The translations under genes and the position numbers were made by a program. The notes beneath the pieces were generated by a model. It worked only from the letters and a program-made list of their open reading frames with translations, was not told the origin of the DNA and ran no database searches. From an uncultured Lachnospiraceae bacterium (GTDB lineage Bacteria; Bacillota; Clostridia; Lachnospirales; Lachnospiraceae), in NCBI GenBank assembly GCA_946541955.1, contig CAMNJZ010000013.1:1-37736 (forward strand): a stretch of 37,736 nt of DNA, written 5' to 3'. Shown in pieces: positions 1 to 7,215 of this stretch; position 1 is the first letter of the stretch; the number at the start of each line of letters is the position of its first letter.

Positions 1-1383
1 GTTCCTGCCCATGACCAGCGTGACTGGGAATTCGCAAAGAAATTCGGCATCGATATCATCCAGGTCATCAAGGGCGGCGACATCGAGAAGGAAGCCTATA
101 CCGGCGACGGTGAGATGATCAATTCTGAATATCTCAACGGCTATACCAACAAGAAGGATTCCATCGCCCGCATGTGCGAGGAAATCGAGAAGAAGGGCAT
201 CGGCGAAGCCGGCGTGCAGTATAAGATGAAGGACTGGGCCTTCAACCGCCAGAGATACTGGGGCGAGCCTATTCCGCTGATCCACTGCCCCAAATGCGGC
301 GTCGTCGCGGTTCCCTATGAGGAGCTTCCTCTGCGCCTGCCCGAAGTCGAAGATTTCGAGCCCGGTCAGGACGGACAGTCCCCTCTGGCCAGGATCGATT
401 CCTTTGTCAACTGCACCTGCCCCAAGTGCGGCGGCGCTGCCAAGAGAGAAACAGATACCATGCCCCAGTGGGCAGGTTCCTCCTGGTATTTCCTCCGCTA
501 CTGCGATCCGCATAATGACAAGGCCTTCGCAGACTATAAGAAGCTGGAATACTGGATGCCGGTAGACTGGTACAACGGCGGCATGGAGCATGTCACAAGA
601 CACCTGCTTTATTCCCGCTTCTGGCATCATTTCCTCTATGATATCGGGGAAGTCAACACGCCTGAGCCCTATGCAAAGCGCACCGCCCAGGGTATGATCC
701 TCGGCTCTGACGGTGACAAGATGTCCAAGTCCAAGGGCAACGTGGTGGATCCTCTGGATATCGTTGACCAGTATGGCGCCGATACCCTCCGCGTCTATAT
801 CATGTTCATGGGCGAATACGGCGCAGCCGCTCCCTGGAATGACAGCTCTGTAAAGGGCTGCCGCAGATATCTGGAGAGAGTGGCCGGCCTGACCGACCTG
901 GTGGTGGACGGCGACGTTGCCGAGCTGGAAGTAGGCATCCACAAGGCCATCAAGAAGGTCTCCTCCGATATCGAGGAGCAGAAGTACAATACGGCCATTG
1001 CAGCCCTGATGTCCCTCCTCAATGATATCTACAAGGTCGGCAAGATCGGCAGAGCCCAGCTCATCGACTACATGAAGCTGCTCAGCCCCTTCGCGCCCCA
1101 TATCACAGAGGAAATGTATGAGGTACTGGGCGGCGAAGGCTTCCTGACCGTTTCCGCATGGCCTGAATATGACGAGTCCAAGACAGTGGATGCTGAGATC
1201 GAGATCGGCGTCCAGGTCAACGGCAAGGTCCGCGGCGTTGTACGCATTCCCAAGGACTGCCCCAAGGATCAGGCCCTTACGCTTGGCAAGACAGATCCCA
1301 AGATCGCCGGCTTCCTGGAAGGCAAGACCCTGGTCAAAGAGATTTATGTACCCAATAAGATTCTGAACTTTGTTGTCCGTTAA
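1..1383 (+). CDS. leuS: Leucyl-tRNA synthetase, 3' part (5' end outside window)
   Basis: Class I aminoacyl-tRNA synthetase that charges tRNA-Leu in the cytoplasm. The reading frame is open from base 1, so about 460 C-terminal residues are present of the usual 800-860. The fragment opens with VPAHDQRD, which belongs to the CP1 editing domain, so it starts mid-editing domain. A four-cysteine zinc module follows (CPKCG near bases 286-300 and CTCPKCG near 415-432). The class I signature KMSKSKGN is intact at about bases 718-741. After it come the anticodon-binding helical bundle and the C-terminal domain (VQVNGKVRG, ending YVPNKILNFVV), which contacts the tRNA elbow and long arm. The gene ends in TAA at 1381-1383 and is followed by a hairpin. 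Nothing looks broken. Identification is firm; the missing part is only a window effect. Confidence 0.97.
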   Translation, partial: VPAHDQRDWEFAKKFGIDIIQVIKGGDIEKEAYTGDGEMINSEYLNGYTNKKDSIARMCEEIEKKGIGEAGVQYKMKDWAFNRQRYWGEPIPLIHCPKCGVVAVPYEELPLRLPEVEDFEPGQDGQSPLARIDSFVNCTCPKCGGAAKRETDTMPQWAGSSWYFLRYCDPHNDKAFADYKKLEYWMPVDWYNGGMEHVTRHLLYSRFWHHFLYDIGEVNTPEPYAKRTAQGMILGSDGDKMSKSKGNVVDPLDIVDQYGADTLRVYIMFMGEYGAAAPWNDSSVKGCRRYLERVAGLTDLVVDGDVAELEVGIHKAIKKVSSDIEEQKYNTAIAALMSLLNDIYKVGKIGRAQLIDYMKLLSPFAPHITEEMYEVLGGEGFLTVSAWPEYDESKTVDAEIEIGVQVNGKVRGVVRIPKDCPKDQALTLGKTDPKIAGFLEGKTLVKEIYVPNKILNFVVR

Positions 1384-1408
1384 CAGCGGAAACAAGGGAA
1401 ATCACTCC

Positions 1409-1440
1409 GGGCTGTCCTTCCCCTGAAGGGCAGCCCTTTG
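1409..1440 (+). terminator. Probable intrinsic terminator after leuS
   Basis: An 11-bp stem with one G-U pair (1409-1419 with 1426-1436) and a 6-nt loop, followed by TTTG and an AT-rich stretch. The T-run is short, so termination may be partial and some leuS transcripts may run into the next gene. I see no convincing promoter between this hairpin and that gene. Confidence 0.6.
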
Positions 1441-1506
1441 TATATGTATCCATGCGCCATGCCCTGCCTGCACGGCTGAGAGAAAAGTATGGGAGGAGAG
1501 GGGATT

Positions 1507-2238
1507 TTGGAAGACCGCCTTTATCATATCGTACATGAAGAGCCCTATAATCATCTGGAATGCGAGGCTTATTGGAAGGAGAGGGAGCCGGACCGCTTCA
1601 GAGACCTGGAGGAGGCCGCGGCCCCTGCCCCTGCTGACTTTGTAAGGGAATACGGCCTGGACTGTATCCTTGCCTATCTAAGGCAGGAGGGGGAGGAGGG
1701 GGACTTTGATGAAGATACCGTCTATGGGATCTTCCGCTTTCTGGGAAGGATCTGGCGTCTTTTCAGGAGACAGGGCCCCTGCCGGAGAGAGGAAGAGGAG
1801 GCCCTTTCCTTCTGGGCCCAGGCAGGGAAGGCCCTGCGGGGGCTGGAGAGCGGCCATATGCATGTCTATGCAGCAGGGATGGCCGCCATGCTTGCCTTTC
1901 TGCAGAAAAACGGCTTCACCGACCTGGAAAAGAAGGCCTTTCTGACCCTGCTTTCAGAGACCGCCCCCTGCCTGGCAGCAAGACTGTCAGAGGATGCAAA
2001 GGGGGAAGGCCTCATGGATCTGCGGGCCCTCCTTACCGGGCACCTTTCCGTCTTTGAAACGGCCCTGCAGGTGAACGGACGCACAAGGACCAGGATTCTC
2101 CTGCCGGCCCAGGCGGACCCGGAAAGAGCCCGGGAGATGGCTGGGAAGGCCCTGGAGGAGAGCGGCTATGGCACAGAGGGCATGGAAATGCACTATGTGC
2201 CCGGCAGGATCATCAATTTCTTTTCCAGCCGTGCTTGA
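1507..2238 (+). CDS. LeuRS-derived protein lacking catalytic and editing domains
   Basis: Not a family I can name. The sequence reads like a leucyl-tRNA synthetase with its centre removed. Numbering below is from an upstream in-frame ATG at 1489. Residues 20-29 (YNH...YWK) recall the LeuRS N-terminus. Residues 51-92 (REYGLD..., then TVYGIFRFLGRIWRLF) match the region after KMSKS, where bacterial LeuRS has YGADT and GVEGxxRFLxRVWxLV. Residues 105-170 align with the anticodon-binding helices. Residues 188-245 (ALQVNGRTRTRI...YVPGRIINFF) match the C-terminal domain (VQVNGKVR...YVPGKLLNLV). HIGH, KMSKS, zinc and editing motifs are all absent, so it should not aminoacylate. I prefer TTG at 1507 as start because codons 2-5 of the ATG version (GGAGGAGAGGGG) form a strong ribosome binding site 10 nt before it. 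The frame is open with neighbour-like codon use. A role binding tRNA-Leu or regulating leucine decoding is inference. Confidence 0.85.
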   Translation: MEDRLYHIVHEEPYNHLECEAYWKEREPDRFRDLEEAAAPAPADFVREYGLDCILAYLRQEGEEGDFDEDTVYGIFRFLGRIWRLFRRQGPCRREEEEALSFWAQAGKALRGLESGHMHVYAAGMAAMLAFLQKNGFTDLEKKAFLTLLSETAPCLAARLSEDAKGEGLMDLRALLTGHLSVFETALQVNGRTRTRILLPAQADPERAREMAGKALEESGYGTEGMEMHYVPGRIINFFSSRA

Positions 2239-2263
2239 CATACATGTATTAAATGTATACAAT
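2235..2263 (+). promoter_or_regulatory. Promoter of the gntR-icd unit
   Basis: TTGACA at 2235-2240 and TACAAT at 2258-2263, separated by exactly 17 nt. The -35 box overlaps the stop codon of the LeuRS-like gene. It is one of the best consensus promoters in the window and should drive gntR and, through a 29-nt gap, icd. Confidence 0.8.
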
Positions 2264-2270
2264 TATACAT
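2241..2270. promoter_or_regulatory. Palindromic operator candidates over the gntR promoter
   Basis: Two perfect 8-bp palindromes sit in this promoter: TACATGTA (2241-2248) in the spacer and TGTATACA (2254-2261) overlapping the -10 box. A further ATGTAT/ATACAT pair spans 2253-2258 and 2265-2270. TGTATACA-like palindromes are typical operators of FadR-type GntR proteins, so autoregulation by the next gene is a reasonable inference. Confidence 0.6.
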
Positions 2271-2348
2271 GCGTTTGATTTTCCCAGGGGCTATAGAGAG
2301 ATCAGACAACGAATATGGGGTCCGCTAAAAGCGGGGGAAAGGAAGAAA

Positions 2349-3035
2349 ATGGCTAAATATGATCTTGCCAGAGAAGTATCCGATAAATACTCTCTGCGTG
2401 GAATGGTTTTTACCAAAATCCGGGAAGACATCCTGAACGGCATATATAAGGAGCATGAAGAACTGAAGGAAGCCAAGATCGGGAAGGAGCTGGGGGTTTC
2501 CAGAACCCCGGTCCGGGAGGCCTTAAGACAGCTGGAGCTGGAGGGCCTGGTCCAGATCATTCCCAATAGGGGCGCCTTTGTGACAGGGATCTCAGCCAAG
2601 GACGTGCAGGACATCTACATGATCCGGGCAAGGCTGGAGGGCCTCTGCGCCAGATGGGCCTGCGAGCACATCACCCGGGAGCAGATGGAATCCATGGAGG
2701 AAAATGTATATCTGGCCGAGTTCCATTCTGCCAAGGGCCATATGGAGCAGCTGGCGGAGCTGGACAACCAGTTCCATCATATCCTCTATGAAGCCTGCGA
2801 TTCCAAGCTTTTAAAGCATCAGCTCCTGGATTATCACGAGTATCTTCTCCGGGTGCGCCGCAAGGCTCTGGGGACCCAGACAAGAGCGACGGTATCCATC
2901 AAGGAGCACAGGGCCATTATGGAGGCGATCCGGGCCGGCAACGCGGATCTGGCGGAACGCCTGGCCTCCGATCATATGACCAACGCTTATGGAAATCTGG
3001 TCCAGAACGGACTGTATGATATATATAAAAAATAA
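2349..3035 (+). CDS. GntR family regulator, FadR/FCD subfamily
   Basis: DNA-binding transcription factor of 228 residues. The N-terminal winged helix contains the GntR hallmark (IREDILNG, then [22 protein letters not shown]). The C-terminal half is an all-helical FCD ligand domain. It keeps the spaced residues that usually bind a metal or carboxylate ligand: Asp and His in LDNQFHHIL, His in IKEHRAI and His in ASDH. An upstream in-frame start at 2253 would add 32 residues, but that segment lies inside the promoter. ATG at 2349 has a purine-rich site (GGAAAGGAAG) just before it and starts where GntR proteins normally start. It lies 29 nt before icd and is probably co-transcribed, so a ligand from organic-acid metabolism is plausible but unproven. 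Confidence 0.9.
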   Translation: MAKYDLAREVSDKYSLRGMVFTKIREDILNGIYKEHEELKEAKIGKELGVSRTPVREALRQLELEGLVQIIPNRGAFVTGISAKDVQDIYMIRARLEGLCARWACEHITREQMESMEENVYLAEFHSAKGHMEQLAELDNQFHHILYEACDSKLLKHQLLDYHEYLLRVRRKALGTQTRATVSIKEHRAIMEAIRAGNADLAERLASDHMTNAYGNLVQNGLYDIYKK

Positions 3036-3064
3036 AGTGTTTTGCGCACGGTAAGGAGCAATTT

Positions 3065-4276
3065 ATGAGCAAAATCACAATGAAGACCCCTATTGTAGAG
3101 ATGGACGGAGATGAAATGACCAGAGTGATCTGGCAGATCATCAAGGACGAGCTTCTTTATCCCTACATTGACCTGAAGACAGAATACTATGATCTGGGCC
3201 TGCAGCACAGAGATGAGACAGATGACCAGGTCACCATCGATGCTGCTGAAGCGACCAAGAAGTACGGCGTTGCTGTCAAATGCGCGACCATTACTCCCAA
3301 TGTGGCCAGAATGTCCGAATACAATCTGAAGAAGATGTATAAGAGCCCCAACGCCACCATCCGTGCCTCTCTGGACGGCACCGTATTCCGTGCTCCCATC
3401 CTGGTCAAGGGCATCGAGCCCTATGTCCGCTCCTGGAAAAAGCCCATCACCATGGCCCGTCATGCCTATGGCGATATCTATAAGAATTCCGAGCTCAAGA
3501 TCGATGTTCCCGGCAAGGCGGAAATCGTATTTACCGCTGAGGACGGCACCGAGACCAGAAAGACCATCTTTGATTTCAAGGGCCCCGGCATTGTCCAGGG
3601 CATCCATAACACCGATGCATCCATCGAGAACTTCGCAAGAGCCTGCTTCCAGTATGCGCTGAGCCAGAAGGAAGATCTCTGGTTCTCCTGCAAGGATACC
3701 ATCTCCAAGACCTATGACGGCAACTTCAAGGCGATCTTCCAGAGACTCTATGATGAGGAATTCAAGCCTGCCTTTGAAGAAGCTGGCATCACCTACTTCT
3801 ATACCCTGATCGATGATGCGGTCGCCCGCGTGATCCGTTCGGAAGGCGGCTTTATCTGGGCCCTGAAGAACTATGACGGCGATGTCCAGTCGGATATGTC
3901 AGCGACAGCCTTCGGCTCCCTGGCCATGATGACTTCCGTTCTGGTTTCTCCTGACGGAAACTATGAATATGAAGCAGCCCACGGAACCGTACAGAGGCAT
4001 TATTACAAGCACCTGAAGGGTGAATCCACCTCCACCAACTCCGTAGCGACCATCTTTGCCTGGTCAGGCGCCCTGCGCAAGAGAGGCGAGCTGGATGGCA
4101 TCGAGGAACTGGTCCGCTTTGCAGACGCCATGGAAAAGGCGACCCTGGATACCATCGAATCCGGAAAGATGACAGGCGACCTGGCCATGATCTCTACCCT
4201 GGACCATGTGGAAAAGCTCAGCACAGAGGGCTTCATCCAGGCCGTGAGAGAAAGACTGGATCAGCTTCTGGCTTAA
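3065..4276 (+). CDS. icd: NADP-dependent isocitrate dehydrogenase, eukaryote-like type
   Basis: Oxidatively decarboxylates isocitrate to 2-oxoglutarate with reduction of NADP+, supplying glutamate precursors and NADPH. The 403-residue protein resembles the eukaryotic IDH1/IDH2 subfamily rather than E. coli Icd: [10 protein letters not shown] at 11-20, NDQV-like DDQVT, and SPNATIR near 94-100. The substrate arginines fall at positions 100, 109 and 132, the same numbers as in human IDH1. Metal-binding aspartates are in [23 protein letters not shown] carries the Arg-His pair that selects NADP over NAD. The start ATG has AAGGAG 7-8 nt upstream. The gene follows a GntR regulator closely and ends at a strong terminator, so the two likely form one unit. 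Confidence 0.97.
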   Translation: MSKITMKTPIVEMDGDEMTRVIWQIIKDELLYPYIDLKTEYYDLGLQHRDETDDQVTIDAAEATKKYGVAVKCATITPNVARMSEYNLKKMYKSPNATIRASLDGTVFRAPILVKGIEPYVRSWKKPITMARHAYGDIYKNSELKIDVPGKAEIVFTAEDGTETRKTIFDFKGPGIVQGIHNTDASIENFARACFQYALSQKEDLWFSCKDTISKTYDGNFKAIFQRLYDEEFKPAFEEAGITYFYTLIDDAVARVIRSEGGFIWALKNYDGDVQSDMSATAFGSLAMMTSVLVSPDGNYEYEAAHGTVQRHYYKHLKGESTSTNSVATIFAWSGALRKRGELDGIEELVRFADAMEKATLDTIESGKMTGDLAMISTLDHVEKLSTEGFIQAVRERLDQLLA

Positions 4277-4290
4277 GAGGCAAGAGAAAA

Positions 4291-4338
4291 AGGCAGATAC
4301 GGGAGACCAAGCTCCTGTATCTGCCTTATTATTTTTTT
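4291..4338. terminator. Bidirectional terminator between icd and the ABC-F gene
   Basis: A 15-bp stem with one G-U pair (4291-4305 with 4312-4326) and a 6-nt loop. On the plus strand it is followed by TATTATTTTTTT (4327-4338). On the minus strand it is followed by TTTTTCTCTT. It therefore ends both convergent genes. The plus-strand T-run touches the stop codon of the minus-strand gene. Confidence 0.9.
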
Positions 4339-6340
4339 AAGCCTCTTCGGAAAGAGTCTCCCATTTTTCATAGAGCTCTGCCAGGGCGTTTTCAATTTCT
4401 TCCCTGCGGGCAGAGAGCTTTGTCAGAGCTTCCAGGTCAGTGCAGACCTCGGGCTTTGCCATTTCGGCGTCGAGGGAGGCGCCTTCCTCCTCCAGGGCTG
4501 CGATGGCGTCCTCACATTTTTTCAGATCGGAAGCGGCCTTGCGCAGCCTTGCCTGTTCTTCCTTCTGCTTTTTCCAGTCATCGGAGCCTGCAGAAAGGGA
4601 TTTGGCCGCCTGGGGGGCCTTTTCCATCTGCTTTTTTGCTTCCTCATAGGACAGGCCCTGCTGGCTGGCATAGGCGTCCTGTATGAGGCTCTCTTCCACC
4701 TCCTGAGACTTCTCCAGATAGAAATCATAGTTGCCCATGTACCTGTCCGGAACGGTATCCTTGCCGTTTCCGGGATAGGAGAGCATCATTTTGTCGGTCA
4801 GGGAAAGGATCCGGCTGGCCGTATGATTGATGAAATACCGGTCATGGGACACATAGAGGACGGTCCCCTCGTAGGAATTGAGGGCGTTCTCCAGGACCTC
4901 TCGGGAGGTCATGTCCAGGTGGTTCGTGGGCTCGTCCAGGATCAGGAAATTGGCCTGGGAGAGCATGAGCTTGGCCAGGGAGACCCGGCCCTTTTCACCG
5001 CCCGACAAAGACCGGATCTGCTTGAAAACGTCTTCTCCGGTAAAAAGGAAGGAGGCCAGGAGATTGCGGATCTCTGTATTGGTCATGGCCGGATAGGCGT
5101 CTGAAATTTCCTCAAATACGGTATTGTCATCATGGAGTACGTGGTGCTCCTGATCGTAGTAGCCTATGTGGACGTTGGCGCCCAGGCGGATCCTGCCTTC
5201 GTCCGGGGGCGTCAGCTCGTTAATGATCCTGAGAATGGTGGTCTTGCCGGTGCCGTTGTCGCCGATCATAGCCACATGCTCGCCCCGGCGGATCTGGAAG
5301 GAGAGGCCCTTGAAAAGCTGTTTCTGGTCAAAGGACTTGGCCAGGCCTTCGACCTCCATGACCTCCCGGCCGCTTTTGATACAGGGCTTCAGGACCAGGT
5401 GCATGTCGTCCCGGATCTCAAAGGGCTTTTCGATCCTTTCAGTTTTGGCCAGCATCTTTTCCCGGCTCTCAGCCCGTTTGATGGATTTCTCCCGGTTGAA
5501 CTGCTTGAGCTTGGCAATGACGGCCTCCTGGTGACGGATCTCCGCCTGATTGTTGAGCCAGGCCTTGCGCTGGGCCTCCCGCAGGTTTTTCTTCTGCTCG
5601 GCATAGAAGGAATAATTGCCGGGGAATACCAGGCATTTGGTATTTTCGATCTCGATGACCTTTGTGACCGTCCGGTCCAGAAAATACCGGTCATGGGATA
5701 CGATGAGGACCGTTCCCTTATAATTGGAAAGATAGGTTTCCAGCCAGCGGATGCTCCCCAGATCCAGATGGTTTGTGGGCTCATCCAGGATGATGATGGG
5801 GGGCTTTGACAAAAGCAGCTTGCCCAGGGCCACCCGGGTCTTCTGGCCGCCGGAGAGGGTGGAAATGCTCTGATCGTATTCTTCCTCAGAAAAGCCCAGG
5901 CCCCGCAGTACGCCCACGATCTCGCCCTTGTAGGAATAGCCGTTTTCCATCTCGAAGGCATGCAGGAGATCGGTATATTCGGCCATGAGGCTGACCAGGG
6001 CTTCTCCCTGCAGGGTATTCATCCGCCTTTCATCCTCTGCGATCTGGTTTTCCATGTCCAGAAGATACTGCTTGACAGACAAAAGCTCCTCATAGATGGT
6101 CCGGGTGGAATCCAGGTTCTGATTCTGGGCCAGATAGCCGAAGCCCGTGTCCCTGGCAAAGGAAACGGTGCCGGTATCGGCCTCCATTTCGCCTGTGATG
6201 ATCCGGATCAGGGTGGTCTTGCCGGCGCCGTTCATGCCCACGATGGCAGCCTTTTCCCCCTTCTCCAGATGGAAGGTGATGTCTGACAGAACGGTATGGT
6301 CTGCAAAGGCTTTGGATATATGATGACAGGATAGTATCAT
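4337..6340 (-). CDS. ABC-F family ATPase (ribosome-associated type)
   Basis: Soluble twin-ATPase of 667 residues with no membrane segment. ABC-F proteins bind the ribosomal E site and rescue stalled ribosomes or give antibiotic resistance. First ATPase: Walker A GMNGAGKT (35-42), signature LSGGQ (162-166), Walker B IIILDEP (182-188). An inter-domain linker runs about 245-320, rich in Lys, Arg, Glu and Gln. Second ATPase: GDNGTGKT (360-367), LSGGE (445-449), LILDEP (466-471). A charged C-terminal coiled coil occupies about 590-667. Length and the coiled coil fit housekeeping YdiF/Uup-like members better than the shorter resistance types, but subfamily cannot be settled by eye. It is divergent from rex and has its own promoter. 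Confidence 0.95.
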   Translation of the reverse strand: MILSCHHISKAFADHTVLSDITFHLEKGEKAAIVGMNGAGKTTLIRIITGEMEADTGTVSFARDTGFGYLAQNQNLDSTRTIYEELLSVKQYLLDMENQIAEDERRMNTLQGEALVSLMAEYTDLLHAFEMENGYSYKGEIVGVLRGLGFSEEEYDQSISTLSGGQKTRVALGKLLLSKPPIIILDEPTNHLDLGSIRWLETYLSNYKGTVLIVSHDRYFLDRTVTKVIEIENTKCLVFPGNYSFYAEQKKNLREAQRKAWLNNQAEIRHQEAVIAKLKQFNREKSIKRAESREKMLAKTERIEKPFEIRDDMHLVLKPCIKSGREVMEVEGLAKSFDQKQLFKGLSFQIRRGEHVAMIGDNGTGKTTILRIINELTPPDEGRIRLGANVHIGYYDQEHHVLHDDNTVFEEISDAYPAMTNTEIRNLLASFLFTGEDVFKQIRSLSGGEKGRVSLAKLMLSQANFLILDEPTNHLDMTSREVLENALNSYEGTVLYVSHDRYFINHTASRILSLTDKMMLSYPGNGKDTVPDRYMGNYDFYLEKSQEVEESLIQDAYASQQGLSYEEAKKQMEKAPQAAKSLSAGSDDWKKQKEEQARLRKAASDLKKCEDAIAALEEEGASLDAEMAKPEVCTDLEALTKLSARREEIENALAELYEKWETLSEEA

Positions 6341-6376
6341 GATATTTTTTCTCCATGCTGTACAAGTCTAAAGGTC

Positions 6377-6405
6377 ATCTTAAAGGACTTTGGATATTCT
6401 GTCAA
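6377..6405 (-). promoter_or_regulatory. Promoter of the ABC-F gene
   Basis: On the minus strand, TTGACA (complement of 6400-6405) and TAAGAT (complement of 6377-6382) with a 17-nt spacer, about 37 nt ahead of the ABC-F start codon. Confidence 0.7.
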
Positions 6406-6412
6406 ATGACAG
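6399..6412. promoter_or_regulatory. Perfect inverted repeat over the ABC-F -35 box
   Basis: CTGTCAAATGACAG is a perfect 6-bp inverted repeat with a 2-nt centre. It covers the -35 hexamer of the ABC-F promoter and lies between two divergent promoters. It could be an operator. I cannot name a matching regulator, and it does not match the known Rex site. Confidence 0.4.
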
Positions 6413-6450
6413 CGCAGGGCGGCCATACCGGGCGGCAGAGGCCGAATCAG

Positions 6451-6479
6451 TTGCAAGTTCCCGACTTCTCCTTTATAAT
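6451..6479 (+). promoter_or_regulatory. Promoter of rex
   Basis: TTGCAA at 6451-6456 and TATAAT at 6474-6479 with a 17-nt spacer. The predicted transcript begins near 6486, about 36 nt before the TTG start of rex. Confidence 0.7.
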
Positions 6480-6521
6480 AAATATGTATTTTTTTTACAA
6501 AACAGGGGAGAGTGTTTAAGA

Positions 6522-7157
6522 TTGGAAACGAAGGAAATATCACAGGCTGTCATTGGCAGACTGCCCAGGTACTACCGCTATCTGGGAGAACTCGAGAAGC
6601 TGGGCATTGAGAGGGTCTCCTCCCAGGAACTCAGCGCAATGATGCACGTGACAGCATCCCAGATCCGGCAGGACTTTAATAATTTCGGCGGCTTCGGCCA
6701 GCAGGGATATGGCTATAATATCCACTATCTGCATGAGGAAATCGGCAAGATCCTGGGACTGGACCGGCATCATGACATGATCCTGATCGGTGCGGGCCAT
6801 CTGGGGTCGGCGCTGGTCAACTACATGAAATTCAGGAGCAAGGGCTTTGATTTCCGCGGGGCCTTTGATATAAGGGAGGAGCTGATCGGGAAGGAAATCG
6901 GCGGCATACCGATCTACCACATAGACTCCCTGAAGGATTATCTGGAGAACAATCATATAGACATTGCAGTCCTGACCCTTCCCAAGGGCGAGGCGCTGAA
7001 AATCTCGGAGATCCTTGCAGGCAGCAGCATCAGCGCAATCTGGAATTTTGCCCATGTGGATCTGATGATGCCCAGTCATATCCAGGTCGAAAATGTACAT
7101 CTGCAGGACAGTCTGATGAAGCTGTCCTACAGCATCAAATGTAACAGCGAATCATAG
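6522..7157 (+). CDS. rex: Redox-sensing repressor Rex
   Basis: Transcription repressor that reads the NADH/NAD+ ratio and controls fermentation and NADH-recycling genes. The N-terminal winged helix starts ETKEISQAVIGRLPRYYRYL, the usual Rex beginning, and contains the recognition region RQDFNNFGGFGQQGYGY (about 49-65). The C-terminal Rossmann domain has the NAD(H) loop GAGHLG (90-95). I place the start at TTG 6522, giving 211 residues, a normal length. A longer frame from 6390 would translate through the promoter, and AGGGGAG at 6504-6510 serves the TTG. The gene sits before nnr, which repairs damaged NAD(P)H, so the neighbourhood has a pyridine-nucleotide theme. Confidence 0.95.
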   Translation: METKEISQAVIGRLPRYYRYLGELEKLGIERVSSQELSAMMHVTASQIRQDFNNFGGFGQQGYGYNIHYLHEEIGKILGLDRHHDMILIGAGHLGSALVNYMKFRSKGFDFRGAFDIREELIGKEIGGIPIYHIDSLKDYLENNHIDIAVLTLPKGEALKISEILAGSSISAIWNFAHVDLMMPSHIQVENVHLQDSLMKLSYSIKCNSES

Positions 7158-7162
7158 TGACA

Positions 7163-7194
7163 ATGGCGGCACAGGTCTCTGTGCCGTCATTTCT
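7163..7194 (+). terminator. Possible weak terminator after rex
   Basis: A 12-bp stem with one G-U pair (7163-7174 with 7179-7190) and a GTCT loop, followed only by TTCTTATC. The poor T-run suggests partial termination or a transcript-stabilising hairpin between rex and nnr. Confidence 0.5.
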
Positions 7195-7215
7195 TATCAG
7201 AGGAAGGAGATCCTG

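Noticed and set aside
5132-5809. A 225-residue plus-strand frame inside the ABC-F gene
   Set aside because: It lies fully opposite conserved ABC motifs and shows no family features; a codon-bias shadow.
6390-6521. N-terminal extension of Rex from an upstream ATG
   Set aside because: It would be translated from sequence holding the rex promoter and the divergent ABC-F promoter, and Rex proteins start at the ETKEIS position.
6341-6521. A Rex operator for autoregulation
   Set aside because: I looked for the TTGTTAA-N4-TTAACAA type palindrome in the rex/ABC-F gap and saw none; the palindrome at 6399-6412 has a different sequence.
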